64,000 nucleotides of DNA from positions 1-64,000 of the forward strand of contig JANWZE010000068.1 in the NCBI GenBank assembly GCA_025054955.1. Reading direction: 5' to 3'. Position 1 is the first letter of the stretch; every line of letters starts with the position of its first letter. This document shows, piece by piece, positions 10,101-17,758 of the stretch. The stretch is from Blastocatellia bacterium. Lineage in GTDB: Bacteria; Acidobacteriota; Blastocatellia; HR10; J050. The translations under genes were made by a program, and so were the position numbers. The notes beneath the pieces were generated by a model. It worked only from the letters and a program-made list of their open reading frames with translations, did no database searches and was not told the DNA's origin.

Positions 10101-10294
10101 CGCGTCACGGTCACGAGCATTTGTTCAGCGGGAACTACGCCGTTATCAACGATAATCACGATTCGAGGAAAATCCGTTTGCGGAAAAAGGGCGGATGGCA
10201 ACTGCAAAGCGGAATACAATCCCGTCGCGCACAGTAAAATAACAAGCGCGATAACAGCGCGTCTTTGCCCGGAAATTGAATCCGCTAAGTTCAT
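6989..10294 (-). CDS. RND efflux pump, HAE1/CusA-like inner-membrane transporter
   Basis: A 1101-residue ORF. Residues 1-1034 are a normal RND trimer subunit: N-terminal helix, porter domain with the PLFP-type segment SALFPQTDFPRIVI, TM4 with the proton-relay pair in GLVIDDAIVVVENIYSHL, a second porter half, and a C-terminal TM block ending SLVTTPIVYAALSMARTKN. The double Asp points to the hydrophobe (HAE1) branch more than to metal exporters. The last 67 residues (from about 7193 down) are translated from another frame of the DUF1003 remnant and look like nonsense, so the native stop was lost. It is coupled to the fusion-protein gene by an ATGA overlap at 10291-10294. The gene is visibly A/T-richer than its flanks. 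Confidence 0.92.
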   Translation of the reverse strand: MNLADSISGQRRAVIALVILLCATGLYSALQLPSALFPQTDFPRIVIIVDNGVVPAEQMLVTVTRPIEEAMNGIPGIQRIKSTTSRGSCDINLFFDWKVDIVQTLQLVQAQLSRVSLPPTAQIRRVDRLTFAVFPVAGYSLTSDKRDAATLRDLAAYTVKPRLARLPGVADVRVVGGEVREFHIVIDEKKLTARQLTLQQVAEAVKSSNLLASPGLLESDHKLELALVSGQAAKPDDLNSIVVGTVNGVPVTVADIAEVKSGVEPNYTIVTADGKRAVLLNILRQPDANTVTVMDEIKAELDSIRKTLPTDVKVAPFYDQSLLVRDSMNSVRDAILLGLFLSVVILYAFLKNWETTFVAILVIPVTVLATFLAMYLVGLSFDLMTLGGVAAAIGLVIDDAIVVVENIYSHLSRGQMRVEAVQKAISEITVPIIGSTVTPVVVFLPLALLSGITGVFFRSLALTMTVALLTSLVLALTFTPVLAQTLIPSVGTRKRKPKVSESELKADERDEEAESGFIMRFIMARYESVLRFSLKNRFVVLVLSALILSSSYLLYQNLGSEFLPAFDEGAFVLDYIAPPGTSLEETDRMLRHVEQMLNETPEVESFSRRTGLRLGLAISEPNTGDFLVKLKPNRERSTEEVINELRQKIDSSEPALRVKFAGILSDLIGDLTSSPAPVEIRIFSDDQKVLYRTAAQIEESIKRVPGVVDTNSGVVVSGAAVIFRVIPQAAGRFGVTANDIANMVTTAMTGDASSAILENGKLIAVRVTLPQYIRRSLDALKSLQIRSATGQMFRLDQVAELRYDPGQTEIERDGLRQSVAVTARITGADLGTTIAKVKTQLAKDVKLPPGMTLEYGGLYQEQQRSFRELAVALLLAVALVFLVLLFEFRSFAHPIAIVSGAVLALGGVLFGLFLTKSTLNVVSLMGMIMVIGIVAKNGILMLDAVQEHLAEGDNLQDALVFSGKRRIRPVLMTSLAAILGMLPLALGIGAGAELLQPLAIAVISGLAVALLFSLVTTPIVYAALSMARTKNEIQYQPSSFTAGHLYSRYHHDEPEPAGGTGPVGGAPRICDQPEGRGRNPCHPGSSGSTRSGVLADSPDAH

Positions 10295-11697
10295 TTTGCT
10301 TCTCCCGGCTGTTTCGGATTATTGGCTATGATTTCAACCCGCGTACCATCAGGCAATGAATAATTGCCTTCGATGATGACCGTTTCTCCGCCCGATAAAC
10401 CAGAAACGATCTGAGTCAATTCATTCGTCCGGATTCCGATTTCAACTTTCCTTTCGCGGGCAATGCTGAATTGATCCACAATCATCACAACGCCCGTTTT
10501 TTCATTCGCGTCGTCAAGAACAACTGCGGAATTGGGCACGACAACCGCGTCGGTTTGCGTGTTTACGCTGATAACGACGTTTGCCGCACCGCCGATTCGC
10601 AACCTTCCCGCGCGGTTGTCCAACTTTACCCAAACTTCTGTTGTCCGATTATTCGGGTCGGTTGAGCGAGAAATCAGCGATACCTTGCCGCTCATCCGCT
10701 CGCCTGGCAGATCGTTTGGATATATTGCCACTGCATCGCCTTCTTTCAGATCCGAAATGACCGTATCGGAAAAGTTCGCTTTAACGATGACTTCGCTCGC
10801 GTCGGCAATAGTCAGGATTTTTCCTCCAGCAGTCGCGTATTCCCCGTCAAATTGCGTTTGCTCAACCACGAAACCGGAAATCGGAGCGCGAATTTCAGCC
10901 AGATTCATTTGCGTTTGTAGACTTCTAATACGCTGTTCGGCTTGTGCAACTCGTGCTTGCGCCATTTGCAAGTCGAGGGGATTGATAGCTTTTGTTCGGA
11001 GATCTTTCAACTCTTCTAAATACTTAAGATTGTCCTCGGCTTGTGTTAAGGCAAGTTGAGCAGCTTCCAGATCCTTGAGTGCAAGACCACCTTTTTCATA
11101 TAGGAATTTGCGTCTTTCGTAAAGATTGCGGGCATTATCAACGGCGGCACGGGCATCGCGCAAATCTTTTTTCGTTTGAATATCGGCCTGCGGAATTGTT
11201 GACCGTAGGAGAGCCTGGACATTCAATTTTGCTTCTATGAGTGCGGTCTCGGCCTCGCGTTTCTGTGCTTCCAGATCACTTGTGTTAATGGTGGCTAAGA
11301 GCTCTCCCTTTTTAACGAATATGTCTTTCAAAATCCGCAGACCTTTTAATTGACCGCTCAAGTTTGAACTCACTACTGCCTGCCGCGCAGGAAAAATCGT
11401 TCCGATCGCGGAAACTTCGGATGAGATTGTTCGTTTTTCAGCCTGTGCAATGCGGACGCTGACGACCAACTCGTTTTCGTTTTTCCCCGCAGGATCCGAT
11501 GAAGGCGATGGTGAGAAAAAATACAGCCAGCCCAAAACTCCAGCAAACAGAAAAAGAATCAGAGCTAAAACGACCGTTGAACGGCGTCCTGCCCTTAGTT
11601 TTTCTTGCTTGCTATCACTCGTGCCGGTTTCTTCTAATAAATTTTCCGGCACAATCTCTTCCACATTTTCCGTCGCCGGCTCTTCCACGTCGTTCAC
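10291..11697 (-). CDS. RND efflux membrane fusion protein (HlyD/AcrA-type)
   Basis: A 468-residue periplasmic adaptor with a GTG start at 11697 and GAGGAA just upstream. An acidic cytoplasmic N-terminus (about 40 residues) precedes one transmembrane helix (TVVLALILFLFAGVLGWLYF). Then come a lipoyl half-motif (VVSSNLSGQLKGLRILKDIFVK would be the first blade), a long alpha-hairpin (residues 140-270, coiled coil rich in A, E, Q), the second lipoyl half NLAEIRAPISGFVVEQTQFDG, and beta-barrel and membrane-proximal domains. It links the RND pump to the TolC-like channel and is the middle gene of the three-gene operon. It shares the A/T-richer composition of its partners. Confidence 0.92.
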   Translation of the reverse strand: MNDVEEPATENVEEIVPENLLEETGTSDSKQEKLRAGRRSTVVLALILFLFAGVLGWLYFFSPSPSSDPAGKNENELVVSVRIAQAEKRTISSEVSAIGTIFPARQAVVSSNLSGQLKGLRILKDIFVKKGELLATINTSDLEAQKREAETALIEAKLNVQALLRSTIPQADIQTKKDLRDARAAVDNARNLYERRKFLYEKGGLALKDLEAAQLALTQAEDNLKYLEELKDLRTKAINPLDLQMAQARVAQAEQRIRSLQTQMNLAEIRAPISGFVVEQTQFDGEYATAGGKILTIADASEVIVKANFSDTVISDLKEGDAVAIYPNDLPGERMSGKVSLISRSTDPNNRTTEVWVKLDNRAGRLRIGGAANVVISVNTQTDAVVVPNSAVVLDDANEKTGVVMIVDQFSIARERKVEIGIRTNELTQIVSGLSGGETVIIEGNYSLPDGTRVEIIANNPKQPGEAK

Positions 11698-11744
11698 AGC
11701 TTCCTCGAGATTCTCATTTCATTTCTTAGAGTTTCGCGTCAGGT

Positions 11745-13082
11745 TTATTGTCCAGTCGCAAAGCGCAGTTGTGCGACGGCAATGCGATAATCGTAAATTG
11801 CTCGGAGAAGCGCATTGCGCTGAACGATAACTTGAGTCTGCGCGTCAGTTACTTCGATAATTTGTGTTTCGCCCGCCCGATACCGCAAGATTGCTACTTC
11901 CAGAATTTTTTGAGCCTTGCTTAAATTTTCCTCCAGAGACCGAATCCGAAAAGCCGCCGACTTTGCCTGTGTCATATTCGAGTTAAATTGAGCGATAAAT
12001 TGCCGCTCAGCGAAAATACGCGAAGTCTCGGAAATCTGCGCTCTAAATTGGGCCTGTTTTTGACGGCTTTTGCTTGCGCCCCAATCAAAAAGGGGAATTG
12101 AAATGCCGACTGTCGCTCTGACTCCAGTTGAATTTCCTATTCTTCCCGAACGCAAGGAATCGGAAATAAAACCGATGTCAATTGAACAAATCAGTCGCGG
12201 CATAAGTTCGGCTTTAGCGATTTTTGCATCTTCTTGTGCAGCTTTAGTTTCAGCGTGAAGCTGCTGCAATTCGGGACGATTCATAACTGCCTCAAGCGAA
12301 AATCGTTCAAGTTCGTTCCTGTCTGGTATCAATAATTCCAGGTCCGAAACAGCGATTTCCTGCGAAGCGTCAAGCCCCAGCAGTGCAAGTAAATAATCAG
12401 CAGCAATGCGTTCATTGACACGCGCTTGTTCAAGCTCATCTCGGCGGTTATCCGTTTGAATTTGCGCCCGCAGTAAGTCAACCGGCGCAATTTCGCCGCC
12501 CTCGACAAGCAGTTTTGTCAGTTTTTCAAATTCTTCGGCCGATTGCAGACTCGCCTCCGCCGACTTCCTCTTTGCTGTTGCCAAAGACAAATTCAAGTAA
12601 GCTTCATCAGTTGCGTTGATTAAGTTGCGACGTGTGATTTCTGTTCCGGCTTTGGCGGCTTGCAGTAAAAATTGAGCGCGGCGGCGGTTTGCTCGCAATC
12701 TTCCCGAAATGTCAAGCTCGCCAGAAACCGCCACTAATCCCTGGTACTCGGTTATCGCGTTTGCACCTAGAAAGGATGGCGGACGAAGTGTTCCAACTGG
12801 AATTGGGCCCACAGTTGGCGAGTTGTAAATAAGCGTCGGATTAGCGGAAACTCTAGGCAAAAAGGCTTTGTTGGATTGAAAAACATCTTGCGCCACGATT
12901 TGTTCGTTGAGCTGCGATTGCTTAAAAGTTGAAGCTTGCATCAGAGCAAGTCTGACAGCTTCATCACGCGAAATAAATCGCGGCTGATTTTGCAGTCCCG
13001 GTTGAGTTGTTTGCCCTACAGTCAGATTCACTGTGCCGACCATAATCAATTCGGCAAGTAACACCACCATTTTAGCTTTCAT
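11745..13082 (-). CDS. TolC-like outer-membrane efflux channel
   Basis: About 445 residues from ATG 13082. A signal-like segment MVVLLAELIMVGTVNLTVGQ is followed by the two OEP repeats: SRDEAVRLALMQASTFKQSQ opens the first, and PRLICSIDIGFISDSLRSGR lies in the second. The C-terminal helix YRAGETQIIEVTDAQTQVI is the usual landmark of this family. The open frame continues 63 codons further upstream, but that extension is an IS630 transposase remnant, not TolC sequence, so I place the start at or near 13082. It should form the outer-membrane duct for the downstream MFP-RND pair, 48 bases away. Confidence 0.88.
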   Translation of the reverse strand: MKAKMVVLLAELIMVGTVNLTVGQTTQPGLQNQPRFISRDEAVRLALMQASTFKQSQLNEQIVAQDVFQSNKAFLPRVSANPTLIYNSPTVGPIPVGTLRPPSFLGANAITEYQGLVAVSGELDISGRLRANRRRAQFLLQAAKAGTEITRRNLINATDEAYLNLSLATAKRKSAEASLQSAEEFEKLTKLLVEGGEIAPVDLLRAQIQTDNRRDELEQARVNERIAADYLLALLGLDASQEIAVSDLELLIPDRNELERFSLEAVMNRPELQQLHAETKAAQEDAKIAKAELMPRLICSIDIGFISDSLRSGRIGNSTGVRATVGISIPLFDWGASKSRQKQAQFRAQISETSRIFAERQFIAQFNSNMTQAKSAAFRIRSLEENLSKAQKILEVAILRYRAGETQIIEVTDAQTQVIVQRNALLRAIYDYRIAVAQLRFATGQ

Positions 13083-13360
13083 CCGATTCCACTGTAACTG
13101 GCCCGTGCGTGGTTCGACGCTCAACAACAGGTAGACCCCCTCAAAGACAAACTTGGCCTTCTGCGCCGCTTTGACGCCGCGCGACGCCCAGGCCCGCCGC
13201 TCTTGTAATCCCAGTCGTATCTCAGCGACCTCCGTCACTCGCTCCCCCCGCTTGACACCCGCCTGCTTCAACGCCCGGCCCAGACTCTTTTTTCCAGGCC
13301 GCCTGACGCTCGTGATCCGCCTTGTCTGACTGCCGACGCGACACCTTCTTGGTATTTATG
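13083..13360 (-). pseudogene. IS630-type transposase remnant abutting tolC
   Basis: The minus-strand frame just upstream of tolC reads VAEIRLGLQERRAWASRGVK and then FVFEGVYLLLSVEPRTGQLQW. This resembles the catalytic core of IS630-family transposases (usual form D-E-x-R-x-G-L ... R-x-W-A-P-x-G ... Y-L-x-x-x-V-x-P-x-T-G-x-L-x-W). The expected catalytic Asp of the DE motif is Ala here. More N-terminal residues (RRQSDKADHERQAAWKK) appear only in another frame, so there is also a frameshift. No ends or target duplications are visible. It marks the 5' border of the efflux block. Recognition is from motif memory only. Confidence 0.55.
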
Positions 13361-13389
13361 CTTCTCTGTCCATGCGACCAGAGGAGTCA

Positions 13390-14805
13390 TCAGTCAAGCG
13401 CCCATTCAGTGTGAAACATGCCTTGAGCGTCCACCCGTTCGTAAGTGTGAGTGCCAAAGTAATCGCGTTGGGCCTGAATCAAGTTGGCTGGCAGCCAAGC
13501 GCTCCGGTAACCATCGTAGTAGGCCAGTGCCGACATCAATCCGGGCACCGGAATGCCCAAGTCCACAGCCATACGCACAACGACCCGAAGGTCTTGCTCC
13601 CGCGTCACGAGCCTTTGAGCCAATACAGCATCGGTCAGCGGGTTGAGCAAATTCGGTTGGACGATGTAGGCTCCGCGGATGCCTTCGAGCAGTGCCGTCC
13701 GGATGGTGCAACCACCGCGCCAGATTCGGGCCACATCCTCTAAATTCAGTTCGTAGCCATAGGCATGTGAGGCCACACGAAGCAGGCTCATGCCCTGCGC
13801 ATAGGTGAGGATCATCCCAACATGGAGCGCCTGGCGCAGGTGATGAATGAAACGCTCTCGCTCGCCCCGGAAAGCCAGTGAAGGCCCAGAGAGGATCTGG
13901 CTGGCGGCAATCCGCTCGTTTTTGTAGATGGACAGGTCGCGCATTACCACCGCCGCGTCCATGGTTGGCACTGGGACTCGCAGGTTCATCGCCTCCTGCG
14001 AGGCCCACTGCTCCGTCCCGTTTTGCCTGGCCGCGTCCAGAATCACGTCTATCAGCCACCGGCCCGTTTTCTCGTCCTCACGGCGGAAGATGTGGGCCGT
14101 GATCTCGATCAGATAAGAATTCAGTTCCTCCCGATTCCATTGCTCGTAGACAGCGCGCAACTGGCTATTGGTAAGACCCAGTCCACGCTTCATTAAGTCG
14201 TACGTCTCGGCAATGAGCTGCATGAACGCGGACTCGATACCATCGTGGACCATCTTGACGTAGTGACCCGCCGAGCCAGGTCCCAAGTAAGCGACGCATG
14301 GCTCGGTGTCCACTTTTGTCGCGATGGCCTCAAAGATAGGCTGCACCCGTTCGTAGCCCTTGGCGGAGCCGCCGGGCATCAGGCTGGGGCCATAACGTGC
14401 GCCGTGCTCACCGCCGGCGATGCCGACGCCCAGGAAGTGGATACCCTTTTCCGCCAGCATCACCGCTCGCCGATTGGTGTCTTTGAAGTGCGATGGGCTG
14501 CCGTCAATAATCAGGTCGCCCGGCTCCAGATGAGGTATCACTTTTTGGATAACTGCATCAACCAGCGGACCAGCCTGTACCAGGATCATCACCGCTCGAG
14601 GCGTGCGTAGTCGGTCAACCAGTTCTTCCAGGTTCTCCGCGCCCTGAATATTCCGACCTTCAGCCACCTCTCGCAAGACCTCGACGTGGCGCCAATCTTT
14701 TTCATAACCGACCACTGAATAGCCATGATCGGCTATGTTCAGCGCCAGGTGGCGACCCATCGTCCCCAGACCTATCAGGCCGATGTCATGTCTTCTTTGA
14801 CTCAT
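13390..14805 (-). CDS. gnd: 6-phosphogluconate dehydrogenase, decarboxylating, variant active site
   Basis: 471 residues from ATG 14805, six bases after AGGAGG. The NADP Rossmann motif GLIGLGTMGRHLALNIADHG opens the protein, DGSPSHFKDTNRR and GPSLMPGGS follow, and the all-helical domain ends with LPANLIQAQRDYFGTHTYER. Catalytic Lys and Glu are kept in YVKMVHDGIESAFMQ. Several residues that hold 6-phosphogluconate in classical enzymes differ, though: Ser to Ala before GGEHGARYG, Asn to Asp and Tyr to Ser in KMVHDGIES, and the GTGKWT motif reads GTEQWA. The C-terminal Arg and His remain. It may be a divergent 6PGDH or act on a related acid sugar such as gluconate. Confidence 0.82.
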   Translation of the reverse strand: MSQRRHDIGLIGLGTMGRHLALNIADHGYSVVGYEKDWRHVEVLREVAEGRNIQGAENLEELVDRLRTPRAVMILVQAGPLVDAVIQKVIPHLEPGDLIIDGSPSHFKDTNRRAVMLAEKGIHFLGVGIAGGEHGARYGPSLMPGGSAKGYERVQPIFEAIATKVDTEPCVAYLGPGSAGHYVKMVHDGIESAFMQLIAETYDLMKRGLGLTNSQLRAVYEQWNREELNSYLIEITAHIFRREDEKTGRWLIDVILDAARQNGTEQWASQEAMNLRVPVPTMDAAVVMRDLSIYKNERIAASQILSGPSLAFRGERERFIHHLRQALHVGMILTYAQGMSLLRVASHAYGYELNLEDVARIWRGGCTIRTALLEGIRGAYIVQPNLLNPLTDAVLAQRLVTREQDLRVVVRMAVDLGIPVPGLMSALAYYDGYRSAWLPANLIQAQRDYFGTHTYERVDAQGMFHTEWALD

Positions 14806-14939
14806 GCCATTCCTCCTGTTCAAGCGTTTTTCGACGGCCGCCCGATCACTGTCGGAAAAGAGGGCTTCAATCTATTCCAGTCAGAGCGATAAGCCATCAG
14901 ACCGTCTTCTTCTGATCCGCTCGGATTGGTTGACCCACG

Positions 14940-15563
14940 CTACGACTGCTTCTTTTCGCCCTCCCGGATGTTCTTGACGAAGCGATTCACCAGATTCTCG
15001 ACGGCTTTGTTAATCGTCTTTTCCGACTTATTGAAATCAACTGTCTCGGTGTCGTAACCTCGCCAGATCAGCAGATTCGATTGCGGATCAATGATGTCCA
15101 GGACCATGGTTGACTCCGTGTAGGGGATATTCCAGACATCGAACTCGCCGCCCCAGGGGCCCCAGCCCCACCAGCCACCCCAGCGCCCCCACCGGTGCCA
15201 GCCCCACCCAATCGGAAAGCCATAGTTGATGTATCGCGTGTCGTACTTTTCCTTGGTGCCCATATAATAAGCTACCAGAAAGCTGGGCTCCCGGTTCGTC
15301 ACCCGCTCAAATCCATTTTCGGCGAGCTGCTGCTCGATAGCCGTGCGGATGCGCTCATTCCATAAAGTATTGGTCCCCACCGGATCCTTCGGCATCCGAG
15401 TCTGGACTTTGAAATCCCAGGTCTTCAACCTGGCAAAATCGAAGCTCCGGTCATAGTCCGACTTAGTCTCGGCCAGCACGATCCGACTGAGCGGCAGCAG
15501 AACCAATACGGCCAGGATCACACCGGCTCTTAGGTTTTTACTCGACTTGTTTCCTGAGTTCAT
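14940..15563 (-). CDS. DUF4136-like exported protein with Gly/Trp-rich segment
   Basis: About 207 residues from ATG 15563, with GGAGGAG four bases upstream. A basic N-terminus and hydrophobic core (AGVILAVLVLLPLSRIVLA) act as signal peptide. The mature part begins with the DUF4136 pattern (YDRSFDFARLKTWDFK) and has WNERIRTAIEQQLAENGFE. A middle stretch is remarkably rich in Trp and Gly (WGWHRWGRWGGWWGWGPWGG, residues about 140-160). A conserved end includes IIDPQSNLLIWRGYDTE. The function is unknown. Members are often envelope lipoproteins, but no lipobox Cys is seen here. It lies downstream of dps in the stress island. Confidence 0.78.
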   Translation of the reverse strand: MNSGNKSSKNLRAGVILAVLVLLPLSRIVLAETKSDYDRSFDFARLKTWDFKVQTRMPKDPVGTNTLWNERIRTAIEQQLAENGFERVTNREPSFLVAYYMGTKEKYDTRYINYGFPIGWGWHRWGRWGGWWGWGPWGGEFDVWNIPYTESTMVLDIIDPQSNLLIWRGYDTETVDFNKSEKTINKAVENLVNRFVKNIREGEKKQS

Positions 15564-15633
15564 ATCTCCTCCATTCAATCTTTCTTTTCTGAGACGACGG
15601 TTGAAGCGAACCATCATCGGGGTTCACGCAAGT

Positions 15634-15651
15634 GGAGTCCGCCGTGGCGGA
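15634..15651. repeat. Short perfect hairpin between dps and the DUF4136 gene
   Basis: AGTCCGCC and GGCGGACT form an 8-bp perfect stem with a 2-base loop. No T run follows on either strand, so it is not a classical terminator. It could stabilise the dps transcript end or be a small dispersed palindrome. Confidence 0.5.
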
Positions 15652-15679
15652 CTGCTTCACCACTCGTTTTCCGACTTGT

Positions 15680-16165
15680 TTACACTACATCATCCTCCAG
15701 ATAAGCTCGTAACATCCAAGCCATTTTTTCGTGCCGCTTCATCAGCTCGATCAAGAAATCGTTGGTACCCATATCATGATACTGATCAGCACACCTCTGC
15801 AGATCATCCCGCAAACGGCGAATCACGCTTTCATGATCAATGAGAAGGTTTTCTATCATGCCACGAGCGGCAGGATAGTAACCCGGACGCTCTTTGAGCC
15901 TGGCGTGTTGTAAGAACTCCGTCAGTGTGCCTATGGCTCGTCCGCCTAGAGAACGCGCTCGCTCTGCGACCTGATCCACAATGTCATCCAGCTCGGTATA
16001 TTGCGCTTCAAAGAATTTGTGCAGGTCATTGAACTGCGCTCCGAGCACATTCCAGTGGTAGTTTCTTGTTTTCGTATAGAGCAGATATTCATCTGCCAAC
16101 AGCGTGTTGAGGATATGCGCAACACCGTCGCGTTGTTCATCTGAAAGTCCGATGTCAGGTTTCAT
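15680..16165 (-). CDS. dps: Dps-family DNA-binding/ferroxidase protein
   Basis: 161 residues, a typical Dps length. The ferroxidase-centre signature is intact: YHWNVLGAQFNDLHKFFEAQYTEL (first His, then D/E), followed by DDIVDQVAERARSLGG. Four-helix-bundle composition runs throughout. Dps dodecamers oxidise and store iron with hydrogen peroxide and can coat DNA, protecting cells in stationary phase and oxidative stress. The N-terminus is short and only weakly basic, so DNA binding is uncertain. It starts 50 bases after the ankyrin gene and is probably in the same transcript, which begins at a candidate sigma-54 promoter. Confidence 0.93.
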   Translation of the reverse strand: MKPDIGLSDEQRDGVAHILNTLLADEYLLYTKTRNYHWNVLGAQFNDLHKFFEAQYTELDDIVDQVAERARSLGGRAIGTLTEFLQHARLKERPGYYPAARGMIENLLIDHESVIRRLRDDLQRCADQYHDMGTNDFLIELMKRHEKMAWMLRAYLEDDVV

Positions 16166-16215
16166 AGAAGTTGCTCCTTTCAGTTCATTACTCCTTTTGC
16201 CGGCTTCCGGCTCGA

Positions 16216-16863
16216 TTATTCCTTCGCGCCCGCTTGCTGAAGCACTTGAGCGATGTCAACGAAGTTTTCGCTATTGGCCAGCGTCAAAGCTGTCTTGCCA
16301 TCATTGCGCTTCGCATTCACATCGGCGCCAGCCTCCACCAGCGCTTTCACTGTGTCGAGGTGTCCTGCCAACGTTGCCTCCATCAAAGCGGTGACCCCAT
16401 TTACATCTTTGGCATTCACATCGGCGCCAGCCTTCACCAACATTTTCACGACATCGGTGTTGCCCCTGTAGGCAGCGGCACTGAGCGGCGTCCCGCCATC
16501 GTTGTCTTTGGCATTGACCTGGGCGCCGTGCGCCAGCAGCACTTTCACAACATCCGTCTGACGATTCAACGCCGCTTTCAATAACGCCGTCTCGCCTTCA
16601 TCATCCTTGGCATTCACATCGGCGCCATGTTGCAGCAGCGCCTTCACAATCTCGGTGTGACCGTACTCTGCCGCCAGCATCAAGGCGGTCCGACCAGCCC
16701 GGTCCCGCGCATCCACATTCGCGCCCTTGGCTAACAGTTCATTCACTGTTTGGGTGTGTTTGTACTTGGCCGCTCGAATCAAGGCTCGACCCTCGATTCG
16801 GCTGCACCCGAAGAGCGGAATCAATAGGCTGAGCATCAGAACAATGACTCGTGGTTGTCTCAT
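16216..16863 (-). CDS. Ankyrin-repeat lipoprotein
   Basis: 215 residues. The N-terminus MRQPRVIVLMLSLLIPLFGC is a lipoprotein signal peptide with lipobox LFGC (Cys20). Five consecutive ankyrin repeats follow (about residues 40-205), each of the form D-x-x-G-x-T-A-L-x-x-A-A-x-x-G-x-T-x-x-V-K-x-L-L-x-x-G-A-D-V-N-A-K. The repeats are close to consensus, so the protein should be a stable periplasmic protein-binding solenoid. In other bacteria small periplasmic ankyrin proteins protect catalase or other stress enzymes. The partner here is unknown. It lies first in the ankyrin-dps pair, behind a sigma-54-like promoter. Confidence 0.9.
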   Translation of the reverse strand: MRQPRVIVLMLSLLIPLFGCSRIEGRALIRAAKYKHTQTVNELLAKGANVDARDRAGRTALMLAAEYGHTEIVKALLQHGADVNAKDDEGETALLKAALNRQTDVVKVLLAHGAQVNAKDNDGGTPLSAAAYRGNTDVVKMLVKAGADVNAKDVNGVTALMEATLAGHLDTVKALVEAGADVNAKRNDGKTALTLANSENFVDIAQVLQQAGAKE

Positions 16864-16913
16864 CAGTCGCCTCCTGTTTGTTCATTTTTCCAAAGCCCTA
16901 GAACGATCGCTTG

Positions 16914-16929
16914 TGCAATCACTGTGCCG
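16914..16929 (-). promoter_or_regulatory. Candidate sigma-54 (-24/-12) promoter for ankyrin-dps
   Basis: The minus strand reads CGGCACAGTGATTGCA. It has the GG and GC dinucleotides at the required 10-base spacing, the pyrimidine/purine block CACA and the TTGCA -12 box. Only the first base deviates (C for T) from TGGYRYRN4TTGCA. It lies about 50 bases upstream of the ankyrin lipoprotein start. Confidence 0.6.
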
Positions 16930-17072
16930 ATTCCTGTCTCGCCCTCGTCTCCTCAAAAACGTTCTGAAAATGCAAGGGGGTAGAAGCCGGTCACCGATCT
17001 GATTTTTACTCATCCCGAGCGAGGCAGAATTGCATCGCTCATCAAATCTGCCACAAAGTGCCTGGCTCCTCG

Positions 17073-17675
17073 TCACTCTGGCGGTGCCGCCCTTTCTGGC
17101 TGCATGAGCCGTTTTCCTACCAACAGGCTTCTCATGCGTAGTCGCGCTTTGTGCAGTTGCGATTTCGATGTGCCTGCACGAATCCCCAGCATCCGAGCGA
17201 TCTCTTCATGCTCATAGCCTTCGACATCGTGAAGCACCAGCACGCTGCGATACCCGTTCGGCAGTTGCCTGAGCGCGCGCTCCAGGGCCATGCGATCAAT
17301 CAGGGTTGCTTCACTCTGACGTCTGGATCGGCTCTCCTCGGCCAGGCTGTGGACAGAGCCCTCTCCGATTGGCTCTTGCATCGGCTTCCGCTTCTTGCGC
17401 CGCAGGTGCATCAAGACCGTATTGACGGTCAGGCGATAAAGCCAGGTGGACAGAGCGGCCTCCCCCTGAAACGTACCGATCTTGCGATGAAGCTGCACAA
17501 AAACGTCCTGCATGACATCTTCTGCCTCGGCCGAGTTTCCCAGCAGGCGAAGGCACAGCGAATAGACTTTTCGGACGTGCGCTCGATAAATCTGTTCGAA
17601 CGCCACTTCGTTGCCTGCCGCTGAGGCTCGAGCTAGTTCAATGTCGCTCGTAGGAATCGTTTCTGTGCTCACCAT
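17073..17675 (-). CDS. ECF-family RNA polymerase sigma factor
   Basis: About 200 residues from ATG 17675, preceded by GTGAGGG. Region 2 is seen as FEQIYRAHVRKVYSLCLRLL and DVMQDVFVQLHRKIGTF, with the -10 contact segment LSTWLYRLTVNTVLMHLRRK. Region 4 reads LPNGYRSVLVLHDVEGYEHE and then EIARMLGIRAGTSKSQLHKA, a typical helix-turn-helix. No anti-sigma factor gene (zinc-finger or membrane type) is adjacent, which is unusual for the class; control may be transcriptional or through a distant partner. It lies between the response regulator and the ankyrin-dps pair in the stress island. Confidence 0.9.
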   Translation of the reverse strand: MVSTETIPTSDIELARASAAGNEVAFEQIYRAHVRKVYSLCLRLLGNSAEAEDVMQDVFVQLHRKIGTFQGEAALSTWLYRLTVNTVLMHLRRKKRKPMQEPIGEGSVHSLAEESRSRRQSEATLIDRMALERALRQLPNGYRSVLVLHDVEGYEHEEIARMLGIRAGTSKSQLHKARLRMRSLLVGKRLMQPERAAPPE

Positions 17676-17758
17676 AGCTACCCTCACGTCTCCATCGTTT
17701 GCAACTTGGCCGTCAATTATGGCGGCTATCACTCAGACGAATTGCTATCCTCACATCT

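Noticed and set aside
13083-13271. 63-residue N-terminal extension of TolC
   Set aside because: It resembles IS630 transposase, not an outer-membrane protein leader.
14891-14935. Possible fifth inverted-repeat element (AGAGCGAT ... ATCCGCTC)
   Set aside because: Only about 45 bases long, no shared interior sequence and mismatched ends.
17700-17715. Sigma-54-like box upstream of the ECF sigma gene
   Set aside because: TTGCA is present, but the -24 element reads TGACGG without the essential GG at the right spacing.
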